Shown here in pieces: positions 13,887 through 25,983 of a stretch of 64,000 bases of DNA (its first letter is position 1; every line of letters begins with the position of its first letter). Source of the stretch: Coniochaeta sp. PMI_546 (taxonomy: Eukaryota > Ascomycota > Sordariomycetes > Coniochaetales > Coniochaetaceae); assembly GCA_021432605.1 (NCBI GenBank), contig MU271147.1:372001-436000 (forward strand), written 5' to 3'. Both the position numbers and the translations under genes were made by a program. Under the pieces are notes generated by a model that ran no database searches, was not told the DNA's origin, and worked only from the letters and a program-made list of their open reading frames with translations.

Positions 13887-16314
13887 CTGTCAAGATACCG
13901 AGACTCGTGCATTTCAATGCCTCTTCTGCTCTCTGAGGTTCATCAGAAGGTGCGCTGCTCTCCTACCTGCAGAGAAATTCTTTCTCGACAACCCCTGACA
14001 GTCTTCCAGAGACGCATTGGTTCGACACTGGAGGACGTGTAAAGAGCGACTAAGTACAGGGCAGGCGATCCCATCCATATCACGGCAGAAGAGGGGAAGA
14101 AAACACAATTCCTGCGATCGCTGTGTCCAGAAGAAAAAGCGTTGCAGCCAGACTCTTCCGTGTGATGGCTGCGCCGAACTCAGTCAGGAATGCACCTATG
14201 TTCGATCTCTCCAAAGTGTCAGTGAAATCCCCCTCGAAAGCTCACCGCCTGGGATGGATGAGCTCGGAGAGTGGTCCCCGGCTTCAGACCCGTCTCCAAG
14301 CGCGGATGCCTTGTCTCCTATGATGGAATCCTGGGCGGCATCGGACGATCAGGTATCGCAGACTGGAACAGAAGTCGATGCCACCTCTTTTCACACCGTC
14401 CCCGTTGATGACGATGCGCCTGGGATTCTCGACCTCAATCGCGCTCTGGAACCTCTACCAGCGATGCCCGAAGCTCTGAAGCTCGATCTACAACTATGGC
14501 CTGCAGCGGTGCGATGGAACGTGGATATCATGTCGGCTTTTGGCTCCTCATTCGGCTCTTACACACGTCCCAAGCTTTCTTTTCTGGCCCGTTTTACATC
14601 GACCGACGGAATAGGCAACTCCTTTGCCTGTGGAGATGCCGAGCAACGGAGGCAGATCATGATGTTTCTTCTACAGGGTCAATTATGCAGGCAAGATATC
14701 GACATCTGCTCGACTGGGATCATAATGGCGCAACCTGGGCCTCTCAACCTTGATCTCGAGCTTGGAATGTCGCACGGTCAAGCTCCTCTCCTATTTCATA
14801 CAGAGTGGAACAAACAACAAGGCGAAATGTCAAGGGACAACATCTTCGATACTAGTGACGCACTACGCACCAGCGCAGTTCAAGATGCGCTTTTCGATGA
14901 TCTCGCGTCGAGGACCCAGGAGATTGTTCTTGGTATCCGAGACGTGGTTCGCCATAGATCGCGCAAGAGTCCAATCACTATCACATGGTCGCCTTCCAGG
15001 GAGACGCTGTGTTACCGCTTCTTTTCTCCCGAGAACCTCGAACGGTTTCTCTTGGCCTTTTGGGCCATGTGGTATCCCAACTGGCCCGTCTTCCATAGAC
15101 CTACCTTCGTCGCTGCTCGGAAGCCTGGAACACTTTTGGCCGCCATGGCGCTCATCGGTGCATCTCTCACCTCGGAGAATACCGACCGCGACCAAGCCAT
15201 GGTGTGGGCGGATGCTGTGGAGGAATGGGTCTTCAGCGACGACGCCTTCTGCGACGGCAACATACCCCGCACGGACGATGAGTTTGAGGACCTGCAAGTA
15301 GAGACCAGATTGGATGCGTTGCGCGCCGCCTATGCTGTTGTGCTATTTCTCTCGTGGGAGGGAGCTGTCGAGCAGAAGAAGCGCGCTCGTCGAACCCGGT
15401 TCTCGCAAGTGATTACCGTCGCGCGCAGCCTCCAGTTTTCTGCTGCCGCCCACGAAAACCTCAACACGTATACCTGCGCACAAGATCAACTCCGAGGCTG
15501 GAAGACCTTCATCCTGAGAGAAGAGCTAATTCGAACAATGATGTTCGTGTTCTTGCTTGACTGCGGTTACCTCATATTCAACAACACCCAGCCCCGGATG
15601 GCCGTGTTCGAGCTTCAGTGCCAAATGGCGTGCCCAGAGGTCTGCTTCCAAGCTGACACATTGGAATCATGGGCCCATGCCATCGGGATATGGTCCAACA
15701 CTCCGATCGGTCGACGTCAGCCATTGATGAGCACCGTCATCGAGATTGTGATGAGAGCACACCCCTCAAAGGAGGACTGGGAGATGCTGCAGCAAATGAG
15801 TTCACTGAACTTCTTCGCCATCGGAAACCGTAAGTACGCTCTTAGACTTTTGGTTTTATAAAGCCTGTCCCGGCACCTCGGCGCTGCTCAGAAAATAAAG
15901 CCTCTACTGACGACAAAGCTAGTATTCCACAATCTCATATACCATCACCAATGCGGGCCGACACCAACAATGGAAGTCCCCTCGCTAACCCAAGGCCTTA
16001 TGAATTGGAGATGCCTGTGGCTTACACGTCAACAAGTCCACGGACTTGTTGAGCCAGATCCCACTGATCCGCAAGACGCGTGGAAGAGGTCGGGATTCAT
16101 GCGGTTTGCCCAAGAGTTTTGGGGTTTGGCATATATAATCTACAAGCAGCCAATGTACATGCAAAGCCTGCAAAGAGACGGTAACCGCGGACCCGGAGGC
16201 TCGCTGAGAAAGGGCTTCCTGCCAAACTTTGACGACTCCAGCATGGGCCAGGTCCACGAGTTGGTGATTCGATTCCAGGATTTGAGCTTCGTGGAGGATC
16301 TGATCACAACATGA
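13887..16314 (+). CDS. Dual-finger transcription factor: C2HC finger plus Zn(II)2Cys6 and fungal TF domain, cluster regulator 2
   Basis: Exon segments ending at 13949, then 14010-15829 and 15923-16314, join in phase. The first junction rebuilds a classic finger, CLFC, twelve residues, H-WRT-C. It is followed by a basic stretch and a Zn2Cys6 cluster (CDRCVQKKKRC...PCDGCAELSQEC), then a long PF04082-type domain (ETLCYRFFSPENLERFLLAFW; NWPVFHRPTF; LLDCGYLIFNN) and a tail with MRFAQEFWGLAYI. Combined C2H2 plus Zn2Cys6 regulators are a known fungal architecture. I could not place the start codon: the first exon frame is open from about 13856 without an ATG, and an upstream intron ending near 13886 is likely. 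It is divergent from the P450, so it probably controls the same genes. Confidence 0.8.
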
Positions 16315-16570
16315 CCGATGCGCGCCAATGGATATTACAGCTCGACACAAAACCTGCATCCCTCTGATTGAACGTGCTTTTGATGCGGCAGTGATCGAGT
16401 CGTAAGACGCCCAACATTCATACTCTTCTCGCGGTAGAAACAGACCGTCAAACATGAAACTGCCCTCCCAGGCAGGGCCCAAGTTTTACGACCATTGATC
16501 CGTGTTCGTCACCTAAACCTACTCACTTGTTGTGCCAGCATCTAGCCGCCCGTCCACTTCCAAGAGCAAC

Positions 16571-17713
16571 TCAGCTTACACTCTTCGAAAGTTCCTGGTC
16601 TAGAAAAGCCAGGACTCTCCTGAGGCTGTTGACCGCCGCCGAATGGGACTGTGTCGAAGAGTCTGCTTCGACGTCGACACGGCCGAGCATTGCGTCGAAG
16701 CCGTGCTGCGCATTGTCTGGGAACTCCGTCGTGACTCGGGCACCAGCCTGCCTCAGCTTGTTAGCTGTAGACTCGCTGATCCTGAATGGGACGGCTGCGT
16801 CGTCTCTACCGTGCAGGAGAAATACCGGTGGCAGGCCGGACGGGAATCCGAAGGCCCCGATAAATAGCCTTCGCTCGGTCTCTGGAATCGCATCACGACC
16901 CTTCGCTGCCAGACTTTGACCGAACCCGACGATCCCAGTTGCGAAATCTGGAAGCAGGGCCTCTATGTGCAAAGCCATGACGAGAGCGAAGCGATCATCG
17001 CCCTTCAAATCCTCTGGCCAGGGGTAGCCCGGGACCGACACAGTACCTCTTTGGCTCGCCGGAGGAAACCGCTCCAAGATTGACTTGGTTTCGATGAGCG
17101 GAAGTCCCAAGATGTTGGCACCCTTGGTGACATAATGCTCGTCCGCAAGATCCAAAAGGCCGTAGAGCGAGACGACTGCCCGCGGGCGATGAACAGACAA
17201 CGCTGCGGTCGTTAGGGCGAGAAACGCCCCGGCACTGGAGCCCCCGAGGACTACGGGCCCTAAGGCGATGCCTAGTGTAGTTCCTAGTTTGTCCACAACC
17301 CAGCTGTAGGCATCCAGCGCGTCGTCGACGGCCTCGTGCGCAGTGTCTTCGGGCATTAGCCGATAGTCAGGGGAGATGAAAATCCATCTCCGTCTGACGC
17401 AGGCATGTATCAGCCAGTACGGAGGGATACTGTAACGATCGCCGACAACCTATCCGCGGCACAGCCCCGAGGTCAGAGGTTTTTAGTCCGCGATCGAGGC
17501 CGTAGAATTACATACCAGAAAACCACCGTGATAGTGGATGACTACTGGAGTTGGCGATGGACCCAAGTCTACAGGCACAAGCGCATCCAGCTTCAGGTCG
17601 ACGCCATTGACGGTCTTAAAGGTGAAAGATCGGGATGTGTAGCCGGGGAAACCTGAGAATGGCGTTGACATCATGTCCTGGCTTGACAAGTGACGGCGAG
17701 GATGGGGCACCAA
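16571..17713 (-). CDS. Alpha/beta hydrolase (esterase/lipase type)
   Basis: Two exons (17516-17713, 16571-17449) give 358 residues. The oxyanion-hole HGG (VVIHYHGGFLV) sits just before the intron. Downstream are YRLMPED, the nucleophile elbow GGSSAG (GxSxG), the acid in LLHGRDDAAVPF and the catalytic His in DNAQHGFD, so the triad looks complete. This is the HSL/carboxylesterase branch of the fold. No signal peptide is visible, so it is probably intracellular. It is divergent from the alcohol dehydrogenase across a shared promoter. In the cluster it could release an aromatic alcohol or acid from an ester (inference). The second Met at 17671 is an alternative start. Confidence 0.87.
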
Positions 17714-17913
17714 GGGGCTAAATGCAGGACGAGGTGTTTGGTTATTATTTTATGCTGCTCCGGGTCTTACTTGAAATCAGATGATGTGCTTTGATAGTCA
17801 CCATGCGGATTCTGGTAGCATATATGCAGGGACTATAAGTGTTATTGCAGAGAAATAACTCCGTACTGGCGAACTGAGAGGGAAGCCGGACTCGGTTCGA
17901 CGGCATTGGACCT

Positions 17914-17930
17914 GTCCGGTTGCACCGGAC
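17914..17930. promoter_or_regulatory. Palindrome GTCCGG-N5-CCGGAC in the divergent hydrolase/ADH promoter
   Basis: A perfect 6+6 inverted repeat with a 5-base spacer, containing CGG-N5-CCG, the geometry bound by Zn2Cys6 dimers. It lies about 200 bp upstream of the hydrolase start. Confidence 0.45.
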
Positions 17931-18182
17931 CCTCAACCCTCGTTCAGCTTCCAGATGTGCAATGCAGCAAGCATCGAAACTGCTTGGACTAGCTTCACCG
18001 TCATCCAGGCGAGAATAACGCAGAGACGTTCGACTGGGCTGACGAGCCCCCACCCCCGCCACCCGGTGCTACCAAAGTACCGACCACAAAAGGAGATCAT
18101 CTGGTACATAACTTTAGATGATCTGGGAGTACGTACATGTAAGTCTACACGTCCGTGTCCGGGCGATGTCCACCTCGCCACG

Positions 18183-18201
18183 CGGAAATTAGCCCACCCC
18201 C
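18183..18201 (-). promoter_or_regulatory. Cluster promoter element, copy 4 (hydrolase / ADH promoter)
   Basis: On the minus strand it reads GGGGGTGGGCTAATTTCCG followed by CGTGGCGAGG. It is the most diverged of the five copies. It lies about 470 bp from the hydrolase start and 385 bp from the ADH start. Confidence 0.5.
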
Positions 18202-18584
18202 TCTCCAACCCCACAGTCAACAATGGAGAGACTGACACCCACAACATGCCAGGGAGCTGAGCCGGTAGTCTTTGAGTTAGTTACAGCAAGGATCCTAGCC
18301 CAAGGTGCCTGGCATCAATGGCAGGGCCGAAAAGAAGACTAGACCTAGGCCTACGTGAGAACCCGAGCCTGAGAGATCGATACATGCGGACATCACATCC
18401 ATTTCCTCGGAATATAGCACGGTAACGACCTCAAAAGCCCACCCCTGGTCGAGAGTTAGATTTGCCTTGGCTATTTGTAACGCGAGCGGATTGATCTGGA
18501 CATTTGGTTGGTACTACTCGGACAAGTCTTCACGTCACAGTTCTCAAGACTGATGATCACGAGTGAAGAGACAGGCCAAAAAGC

Positions 18585-19764
18585 ATGAGTTCTCCAAAAC
18601 CACTCCAAAGGGCCGCCGTAGTAGTAGTGAGTTTCATCGATCTCATATGTCCGCCATTGATGTACGACTAAACCCATGTATATAGCGTGAGAATGGCGGT
18701 CATGACCTGGTCATTCAAGAGGTCCCGGTGCCAGACTTGAAGCCCTGGGAGGTCCTGGTGTCACTGTCCGCCTCCGGGGTGTGTGGGACGGACGTGTCCC
18801 TTGCCGCCGGCCATCTAGGCCCCTCCCGTGACATCCTCGGCCACGAAGGCGTGGGGCGGATTACGGCCGTCGGCGCAGGTGTCGATCCGACAGTGGCGAA
18901 AGTGGGAGATCGGGTTGGTGTATCTTGGGTCCGGGACGTGTGTGGCAGGTGTTCTTGCTGTCGAGTACCGGGGGGTGAGACGAGATGTGTCGAGGCGCTC
19001 AACTCCGGGCGCAAGCTGGACGGGACCTTTGCAGAGTACTGCACCGTGCCTAGCCGCTACCTGCTGGTGCTGCCGGAGGAGCTTACTCTGGCTGACGAGC
19101 TTGTCGCCCCAATCTTGTGCGGCGGGGTCACTGCATACAAGGCCCTGAAGAGCTGCGACGCCGTCGCTGGGGAATGGGTGGCCATATTCGGGGCCGGTGG
19201 CGTCGTTGGGGCGCTGGGGATCCAGTACGCCAGGGCAATGGGATTCCGCGTCATTGCTATAGACGTCGGCAGAGACAGGGAAGAGCAATGCCTCACCCAA
19301 GGGGCTGAGGTGTACCTCGACGCAACGGAGGATATCCGCGGAGCCGTTCAACGGTGTACCTCCGGTGCGTTCGCGAAGGGTGTCATCGTCACAGCCGGCT
19401 CCGGAGCTGCATACCAAGCCGCCTTTGATATCGTGGCTCCGTTCGGGACGGTGGTGTGCGTGGGTATCCCGCCCCTGCACCAGACCCTGAACCTGCACCC
19501 GCTGAAATTCATCGACACGGGAATCAAGCTTATTGGCACCTTGGTTGGCACGCGGACGGATACTCTAGAGGCTCTCAGCTTCGTGCAGAGAGGACTGGTC
19601 AAGCCTGCTGTCCAGGTCATAGCGCTGGATAAATTACCGGATGCGATGAAGGGTGCGGGCAAGGTATTACTCTCCTCTCCTTGATTCTGTGATCAAAACA
19701 TTATGGCTACGCGTCGGCTAACACACTTCGACAGACCGCAGTGAAATATGTCGTTCGATTTTAA
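18585..19764 (+). CDS. Zinc-dependent alcohol dehydrogenase (medium-chain, yeast ADH1-like)
   Basis: Three exons (18585-18626, 18686-19663, 19735-19764) give 349 residues; the last exon is only nine codons and replaces a shorter read-through tail. Catalytic zinc ligands: Cys47 (GVCGTD) and His67-Glu68 (GHEGVG). Structural zinc cysteines: C100, C103, C106 and C115. The NAD(P) Rossmann turn is GAGGVVG, with an acidic strand end (VIAIDVG) that suggests NAD. The family interconverts alcohols and aldehydes. Placed between the oxidase and the aldehyde dehydrogenase of the cluster, it could oxidise a cinnamyl- or benzyl-type alcohol (inference). It shares its promoter with the hydrolase. Confidence 0.92.
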
Positions 19765-20560
19765 GCGGATGGGACGAGATCCTTTTCATTTGACAGCCCT
19801 GGGGAATGTTGTCACAAACCAGACCTATTACGTATCAAGAATGAACGGATGGACGGGCCTAGAGTGTTCGCCCCCTAGTTAGAATTGAATAAGTAGACTA
19901 GTCTAGAGTCTGTAATCGGGAGACCTCATCTCGCATATTGTCTGTCTCAGCCCCTTCATCGCTCACGACGTTGAGACAGTTAGCATCTGGAGACAATTCG
20001 CTGTGAATGGCCTTACACTCCGGTACATTGGTCGGAATGACATTTGCCAGAATTGTTGATATCCAGACCCCTGTTGGGAATGACTACAGCTACCTTAGTC
20101 CGGGTTATGCTTTATGGCCCCCTCAAATGGACAGGACTAGCTTTCTTTGCGGCTTCACAGGGGGAGAGAAATCGGGGGTGGGGAATTGTCCGAGAGCACT
20201 GTCGGACTGGACGCACCGCAGATGGCGTGTCACTTGGTCTCACTACGGCATTGTCATTGCCCGGCTGCTTCCATGCTGCGGGGGTTTGGTAGTCCTACGG
20301 AACTGCTGTCTTGTATCGTTCCTCCGGAAGATCTTTTTGGTCGCTATTACGCAGTCGTCTGCCTGGGTTGACACAAGTCCGATGCGCCAGGGACTGCTTA
20401 GACTTAATAATTATGGAAGAACGTCCATTAACTGGCCATTCCCCAATGTAAGGACCTATCTCAAACACCCATTCCCTCTGATCGTACCTTCTCATCATTG
20501 GATCAGGCCCCTGGACTTGTCTTTGCCTAACTTCCACCATTTGCAGATCCACCCTCGGCC
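19765..20560. other. Intergenic, aldehyde dehydrogenase promoter
   Basis: Contains the ADH 3' region and the ALDH promoter with the shared element and the adjoining palindrome. The long plus-strand frame 20007-20612 is not supported by any domain. Confidence 0.5.
20174..20192 (+). promoter_or_regulatory. Cluster promoter element, copy 5 (aldehyde dehydrogenase promoter)
   Basis: Reads GGGGGTGGGGAATTGTCCG and lies about 370 bp upstream of the start codon. It overlaps a second inverted repeat, GTCCGA-N8-TCGGAC, at 20188-20207. Confidence 0.65.
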
Positions 20561-22236
20561 ATGGACTACTTTCTCACCTTTGCCAATGTCATCGGTGGCC
20601 AGCCGACACTAAGCGGCCGTATACACCGTGGTATTGACCCATCCACCAAGAAGCCGCTTTGGGATGTCCCGATCGCGTCAGAGCAGGATATTGAGGACGC
20701 AGTCACGGCAGCCAAGAATGCTTTCCCGCAGTGGTCAAAGTCGTCATGGAAACATCGCAGCCAAGCCCTCATCCAAGCCCGGGAGGCCTTGCTCACCAAC
20801 AAGGCCCAGATGGCCGAGCTGCTTACGAAGGAAGGGGGCAAGCCGGTATGTTGACACATATTGGATGGCTCGTAAGTTTGGGAGCACCGTAGTGTTTGTT
20901 GACTTGCCTTTAGATCCAATTTGCAAACATGGAGGTGGACCATGCGGCCAACTATCTACAGTTTAATGGTGGTTTCCACGGCATCCGTCTTCACCCATGT
21001 TTGCTCTAGCAGCATACTAACAATGGCAAAACAGCCAGCTGTCCACCTTTTCCAGGTCGAGTCATTCAAGATGATGCAGAGCTGAAGCTCACCATCGTTC
21101 AACGACCGATCGGCGTCGTCGCAGCTATCTGCCCCTGGAATTACCCTCTGGTCCTCGCCATGGGTAAGATTGCCGCCGCATTGATTACTGGCAACTGTGT
21201 TATCGTAAAGCCGTCCCCATTTACACCTTACTCCATCCTCAAGTTCGTGGAGCTCGTGCAACCTCTGTTTCCACCCGGGGTCCTCCAGGCGCTTAATGGC
21301 GATGACGGATTAGGCCCGCAGCTTACCACGCACCCTGGCATTGATAAGATCAGCTTCACCGGCTCGACAGCTACGGGCAAGAAAATAGTCGCATCTGCAG
21401 CCGCGACCATGAAGAGCGTAACCTTGGAGCTCGGAGGCAACAGCGCGAGCATAATCTGCCCCGATGTTGACCCCCGTATTGTCGCCCCTCAGGTTGCTCT
21501 GGGTTCCTTTTTCAACTCCGGGCAGTTATGCGTTGCGAGCAAGAGGATCTACGTCCACGAGGACATCTACGATGAATTCCTTCAAATCATGGTGGAAACT
21601 GTAAAAACATGGAAGATCGCGCCGACATCGAGTCTTGAAGCCGACATCATGCTTGGACCGATCCAGAACGAGATGCAGTACGAGATCGTCAAGCAATTTT
21701 TCGATGATAGCCGGGCAAACGGGCACCGTTTTGTCCTGGGCGGCGAGCTTTCCGAGCCCACGGACAACTATATCATCAGACCTGCCATTGTGAGCGAACC
21801 CCCTGATGACTCTCTAGTTGTCACTGGTGAAGCATTCGGTACGTGCGTCCATGAGAACCCATGGCTGTAACAGTCGGTGACTTAACGCATGCGAGTAGGC
21901 CCGATAGTTCCCGTGATGAGATGGAAAGACGAGGATGATGTCATTCGGCGTGCCAATGACACCCTTACTGGGCTAGGAGGTGCGGTCTGGTCCAACGATT
22001 TACACCGGGCTCGGTCGATGGCAGACCGTATAGAAGCCGGAACGGTGTGGATTAACAGCTTCGAGAAACCGCTGCCGCAGGGCCACCTCTACGGTTACAA
22101 GGAGAGCGGGCTGGGTGGTGAATGGGGCCAGGAAGGACTTATCGCGTATTGCAAGCCTCAAGTCGTCCACTGCTACAAGGCGCCTGTTGGCCCTCCTCAG
22201 GTGGGATCAGAAGGCTCTAACGGTGCGGCCATATAG
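20561..22236 (+). CDS. NAD(P)+-dependent aldehyde dehydrogenase
   Basis: Four exons (20561-20845, 20914-20968, 21035-21838, 21899-22236) give 493 residues, the usual length of the family. Motifs in order: the CPWNYP loop, the cofactor turn FTGSTATGKK, the general-base Glu in ELGGN (about residue 246), the catalytic Cys in SGQLCVASKRI (about residue 279) and the C-terminal YKESGLGGEWGQEG. It converts an aldehyde to its acid. It is tandem with the ADH and is the last gene of the cluster. The cluster would thus yield an aromatic acid such as a ferulate- or vanillate-type product (inference). Intron 2 contains a perfect TACTAAC branch point. Confidence 0.93.
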
Positions 22237-23279
22237 ACCTGAACTGGAGTGATAGATTAACCTGTGCCAGACTGGTTGAGTAGCGTACAAATACATTATT
22301 TAGCTCAAATAGAACCACTTTAGCATGATCCCGGTGTATGGGAAAGGCATAGAGGAAAAAAGGCAGAGGAATGTGTTGAGATAGGGCAACATATCCTTAT
22401 GCTCAACAGCCATCCTAGACGCAAGGGTATAGTTAAGTATAGAGGGTAAATCGATGGCATAGAATAATCTGCAAAGAACATGGACCGCACAAGTCATACC
22501 ATTAATACCTCCTGTGGTGTATAATCAGGAATCGGATTGGTCAGACCGGATGATGCTGCAATCGGGTGCTAAGTGTACGTACTGCCCTGGTGACGTTGCG
22601 GGTGGATCCGTGCGATAAGATAAGGCATTTCACTCGCAGCGGGTCCCCTCACCGCAGTTCGAGTTCTGGTCTGGGCTGCCTGCCCGCGAAACCCCATGTT
22701 TACCCCACCATGTGACCATTGCAGCTGAGCCTCAACGGCCTCAAGGACCCCTTCTTCTTCCATCCACACAACAGTCATCAGGTACTGTTTTCTCCTGTAA
22801 TCACCATCAAGGTAGACATCATTGCAAGGTCTACCTGTAGTCTCGAGTCACTAGCAAGCGACTTGATATATTTATTGTATTACGCTTTTGGCTGCTGCCA
22901 CGCCGGCTTCCATTTCATCACTTCATACCTCGAGTGAAGGTACTGTACTGTACCGTACTATACGCTTTTCTTCACCAGGCAGCTTACTTTCCATCGGGCT
23001 TGCAGGCACTTGTGACCCGGACCTCCTTGAACCTTAACCACGCTGCCTGTTTCGCCTTGCGACATCTCCGTTCATCTCTATATCCTTTGTCCGCCCTTCA
23101 CAGCGAAAACAATCAACTTTCTTATTTGCGGTTCGCTTCGTGACGTCGAGAAGCTTCCCCCCCTCCCTCCATCTCTATCTATTCTGAGGCCCCTTCCCTG
23201 ACTAGCAAGTAATTTGCCTTTGCCTCTGACCTCTCTTGGAAAAGCGAGCTTTGTCACACTCCATCGCCACACCGCCAAA
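22237..23279. other. Intergenic between ALDH and ATG3
   Basis: No supported gene. The 120 bases before the ATG3 start are rich in C and T, as is common in fungal core promoters and 5' leaders. Confidence 0.5.
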
Positions 23280-24485
23280 ATGAACATCCCGAGTCTCCTC
23301 TACTCGACTGTCAACAACCTCCGCGACAAGTACACTCCTTTGTCGCACACGTCCACTTTCCGTCAAACGGGCCAGATCACACCCGAGGAGTTTGTCGCTG
23401 CCGGGGACTACCTCGTCTTCAAGTTCCCGACCTGGTCCTGGGCAGATGCTGATCCCGTGAGCAAGCGGGTCAGCTACCTGCCACCCGGCAAACAGTTTCT
23501 CGTCACACGGAACGTGCCGTGTCACCGCCGCATCAACGACGACTTCGCTGGTGACGCCGGACACGAGGAGTCGCTCGTCGAGGGCTCGAAGGGCGCTGCC
23601 GCCGGCGATGACGAGGACGGCTGGCTGAGGACGGGCTCCCCCTCCTCAAAGTCCGAACCGGCACAGGCCAAGGACGTTCGGACGGTCGACGACTCCGGCA
23701 ATATCGGAGATACGGAGAGCTACGATGATGACGACATTCCTGATATGGAGGATGAGGACGACGACGAGGCCATCATCAAGGACACGGAGGGCGACAGCAA
23801 GGCAAAGTACGCTCGCTCACCCCTCCACTTCAGTGCGTTTGCCACTACATGATCATCGTCACTAACATCGTTTTGTCTGTCTAGTACTCGCAGGACTTAC
23901 ACCCTCTACATCATGTACTCGACGTACTACCGCACTCCCCGACTCTACATGTCCGGCTACCAGGCCGACAACCAACCCCTCCCGCCGCAACTCATGATGG
24001 AAGACATCGTCGGCGACTACAAGGACAAGACCGTCACGCTGGAGGACTTCCCTTTCTTCGCAAACAACATCAAGATGGCCAGCGTGCACCCCTGCAAGCA
24101 CGCCGCGGTGATGAAGACGCTCCTCGACCGCGCCGACGCGGCCCTGCGGCTGCGCAAGGAGAAGGTCAAGGCCGGCGTCCTGCCGCGCAGCAAGGAGCAG
24201 GGCATGGAGGGGCTCGTCGAGGAGGTCAAGTATATGGACATCTCGGGCGCGCAGGCGGCGGCCGACAAGCTCAGCAACGACGACTGGGAGGAGGTCCAGC
24301 ACGAGGGCGACGACTCCGACGTGGCGATCCGCGTGGATCAGTATCTCGTTGTTTTCTTGAAGGTATGTCGTCGGACCCCACCCCTATTGTGGATATTCTG
24401 CTCCGTCAAGCTGACGTTTGCCTGCCTCTAGTTCATTGCCAGTGTCACTCCCGGCATTGAGCACGATTTCACAATGGCCGTCTAG
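23280..24485 (+). CDS. ATG3: Autophagy-related protein 3, E2-like Atg8 conjugase
   Basis: Three exons (23280-23806, 23885-24362, 24432-24485) give 352 residues. The protein accepts Atg8 from Atg7 and passes it to phosphatidylethanolamine on the phagophore. Visible are the N-terminal amphipathic segment ([20 protein letters not shown]), the [19 protein letters not shown] block, a long acidic disordered insert ([14 protein letters not shown]) of the kind that binds Atg7, the conserved [18 protein letters not shown] and SGY segments, the catalytic cysteine in HPCKHA (about residue 245) and the C-terminal QYLVVFLKF...[10 protein letters not shown]. It is a single-copy core gene and marks the boundary between the catabolic cluster and the accessory region. 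Confidence 0.97.
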
Positions 24486-25983
24486 TTGAGGGGATACAAC
24501 AGGATACGCTGCATGATATGATTGCGCCCGGGAATGCTCTTGAATGCTTTACGAACGGGATACAACCGGCATCTTGATTGCTTAATGAGTAGTTCTGGAT
24601 TTCGTTTTATGGCGTTGAGAGGGCAGACTGCATGGTCGTGCGTGCCTTTCCGTGTGTTTCGTGATTCTGTGCGTGAATGGTGTCTTGTTACAGAGTACCT
24701 GACTAGATCAAGATTGAAACTCCGCCTGCTATACACGAGGATGCGTCGAAACCTTATAGTACCTTAGTTATAGACCAATGCTTATTCCAGGAGCGCGTGC
24801 CTACCTCGAGAGTTTCCAGCGTGAGCATCTGTGTCGCTGACTTGGATGCCGTTTTTGGCAGCTTGGACCCCAGAACACCCTTGGCAGGAACATTTTTGCC
24901 GGGCATATATGCCTCTCCGAGTCTACCGCACGGGCACACACAATGAGGGCACATCATCGCTGCGTCACAGCCGAAGCCCTCGTTACCAGCAGCGCCAGGG
25001 TCCAGGGGTCTGGCAACCAGAGCAGAGAGGCAAGAATGGCAAAAGAAAGGACGGTATTTATGTCGGGCCATGCCGCCATGCCTCCTGCGTTGGCAGACAC
25101 ATCCGCCGAGAACATCGAGACGTGTCGTTCGTTATCGCGAGAGTGTGCCCCAATTGGAGACGGTCGGCGCCCGAGAGTAGGCAGTAGGTGGTGCTCGACC
25201 GCGGACAAGAGAGAGAGGGAGAGCTCATACGGACGAGGGGCGGTTGGTAGGGGTAGATGGAGCAGCGGGATGTAGGCGGCAAGCGGCAGGTGATATTCGA
25301 CTGCGAGAGAGAGCGAGCCAGAGAGATCGCCTATTTGATTGCGCTCGTCACCATGGTCCTCTCAGGCCTAGTGATCATGTTGTGGTCCTCGCCACCACCA
25401 CCACAGCGTCACCCTTCACTCTCAAAATCCAGCGAGGATTTTGGATGACAACGTTTAGGTAACAAAGGATGTCTAGAGAAGAGGGCAAGATAGGTACTGG
25501 TTCAAATCCAACTTTTTCTTGATACGTCCTTTAATACGCCTCTATATCTCTTCAAACTCGCCGACGAATAGCGGACAAACAAACTAGCCCGTTAGAACAG
25601 TCTCAGAGTCCCAGCCACACTTCGGGGTGATGCTACAACCGCGTTAGGGAAATGGTCACGGGGAGACGACCGGTCCACCTCATCCAACCCACGATGGCAC
25701 TGCCTAAATATTCTGAGACGGAGAAGACGACTGATGACATATCCTCCGGTAGTGATTCTTCCTTTGACGCCGATAACGACGATGACCATGACAATCGTTC
25801 CGAAGGTACGGTGAGCGATGGCGACTCCGATGTTAACGACAGCGAGGGAAGCAAAGTGCATTCCACTTCTGACGGGGTAATGGCCTCTCAGTCACGTGAT
25901 GAGAGGCTCAAGATGAGTGATAGTGAAGTACGGCCAGATAAGGTAGCTCTCTAGAAGGTTTCCGCGTCAACAAGTTGCTGGCG
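24486..25983. other. Intergenic, with one acidic open frame
   Basis: About 1.5 kb. The frame at 25652-25954 encodes about 86-100 very acidic, Asp/Ser-rich residues (DNDDDHDN, SDGDSDVNDSEG) and could be a small gene or an N-terminal exon of the kinase-like gene that follows; the linking intron would be only about 32 nt, which I think is too short. A frame at 25257-25448 has one hydrophobic stretch but no other support. Confidence 0.35.

Noticed and set aside
18815-19498. 227-residue minus-strand open frame
   Set aside because: Antisense shadow of the zinc alcohol dehydrogenase.
20007-20612. 201-residue plus-strand open frame before the aldehyde dehydrogenase
   Set aside because: It runs through the promoter elements and overlaps the ALDH start in another frame; no domain or sensible start.
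24017-24277. Minus-strand frames inside ATG3
   Set aside because: Shadow of the conserved ATG3 exon 2.
25388-25405. CCA triplet run
   Set aside because: A short simple repeat with no visible role.
25257-25448. Small plus-strand frame with one hydrophobic segment
   Set aside because: No family, no promoter or intron signal, and a hydrophobic run alone is weak evidence.
25495-25515. GGTTCAAATCC, a match to the tRNA B-box
   Set aside because: The T-stem does not pair and no A-box, anticodon arm or acceptor stem can be folded upstream.
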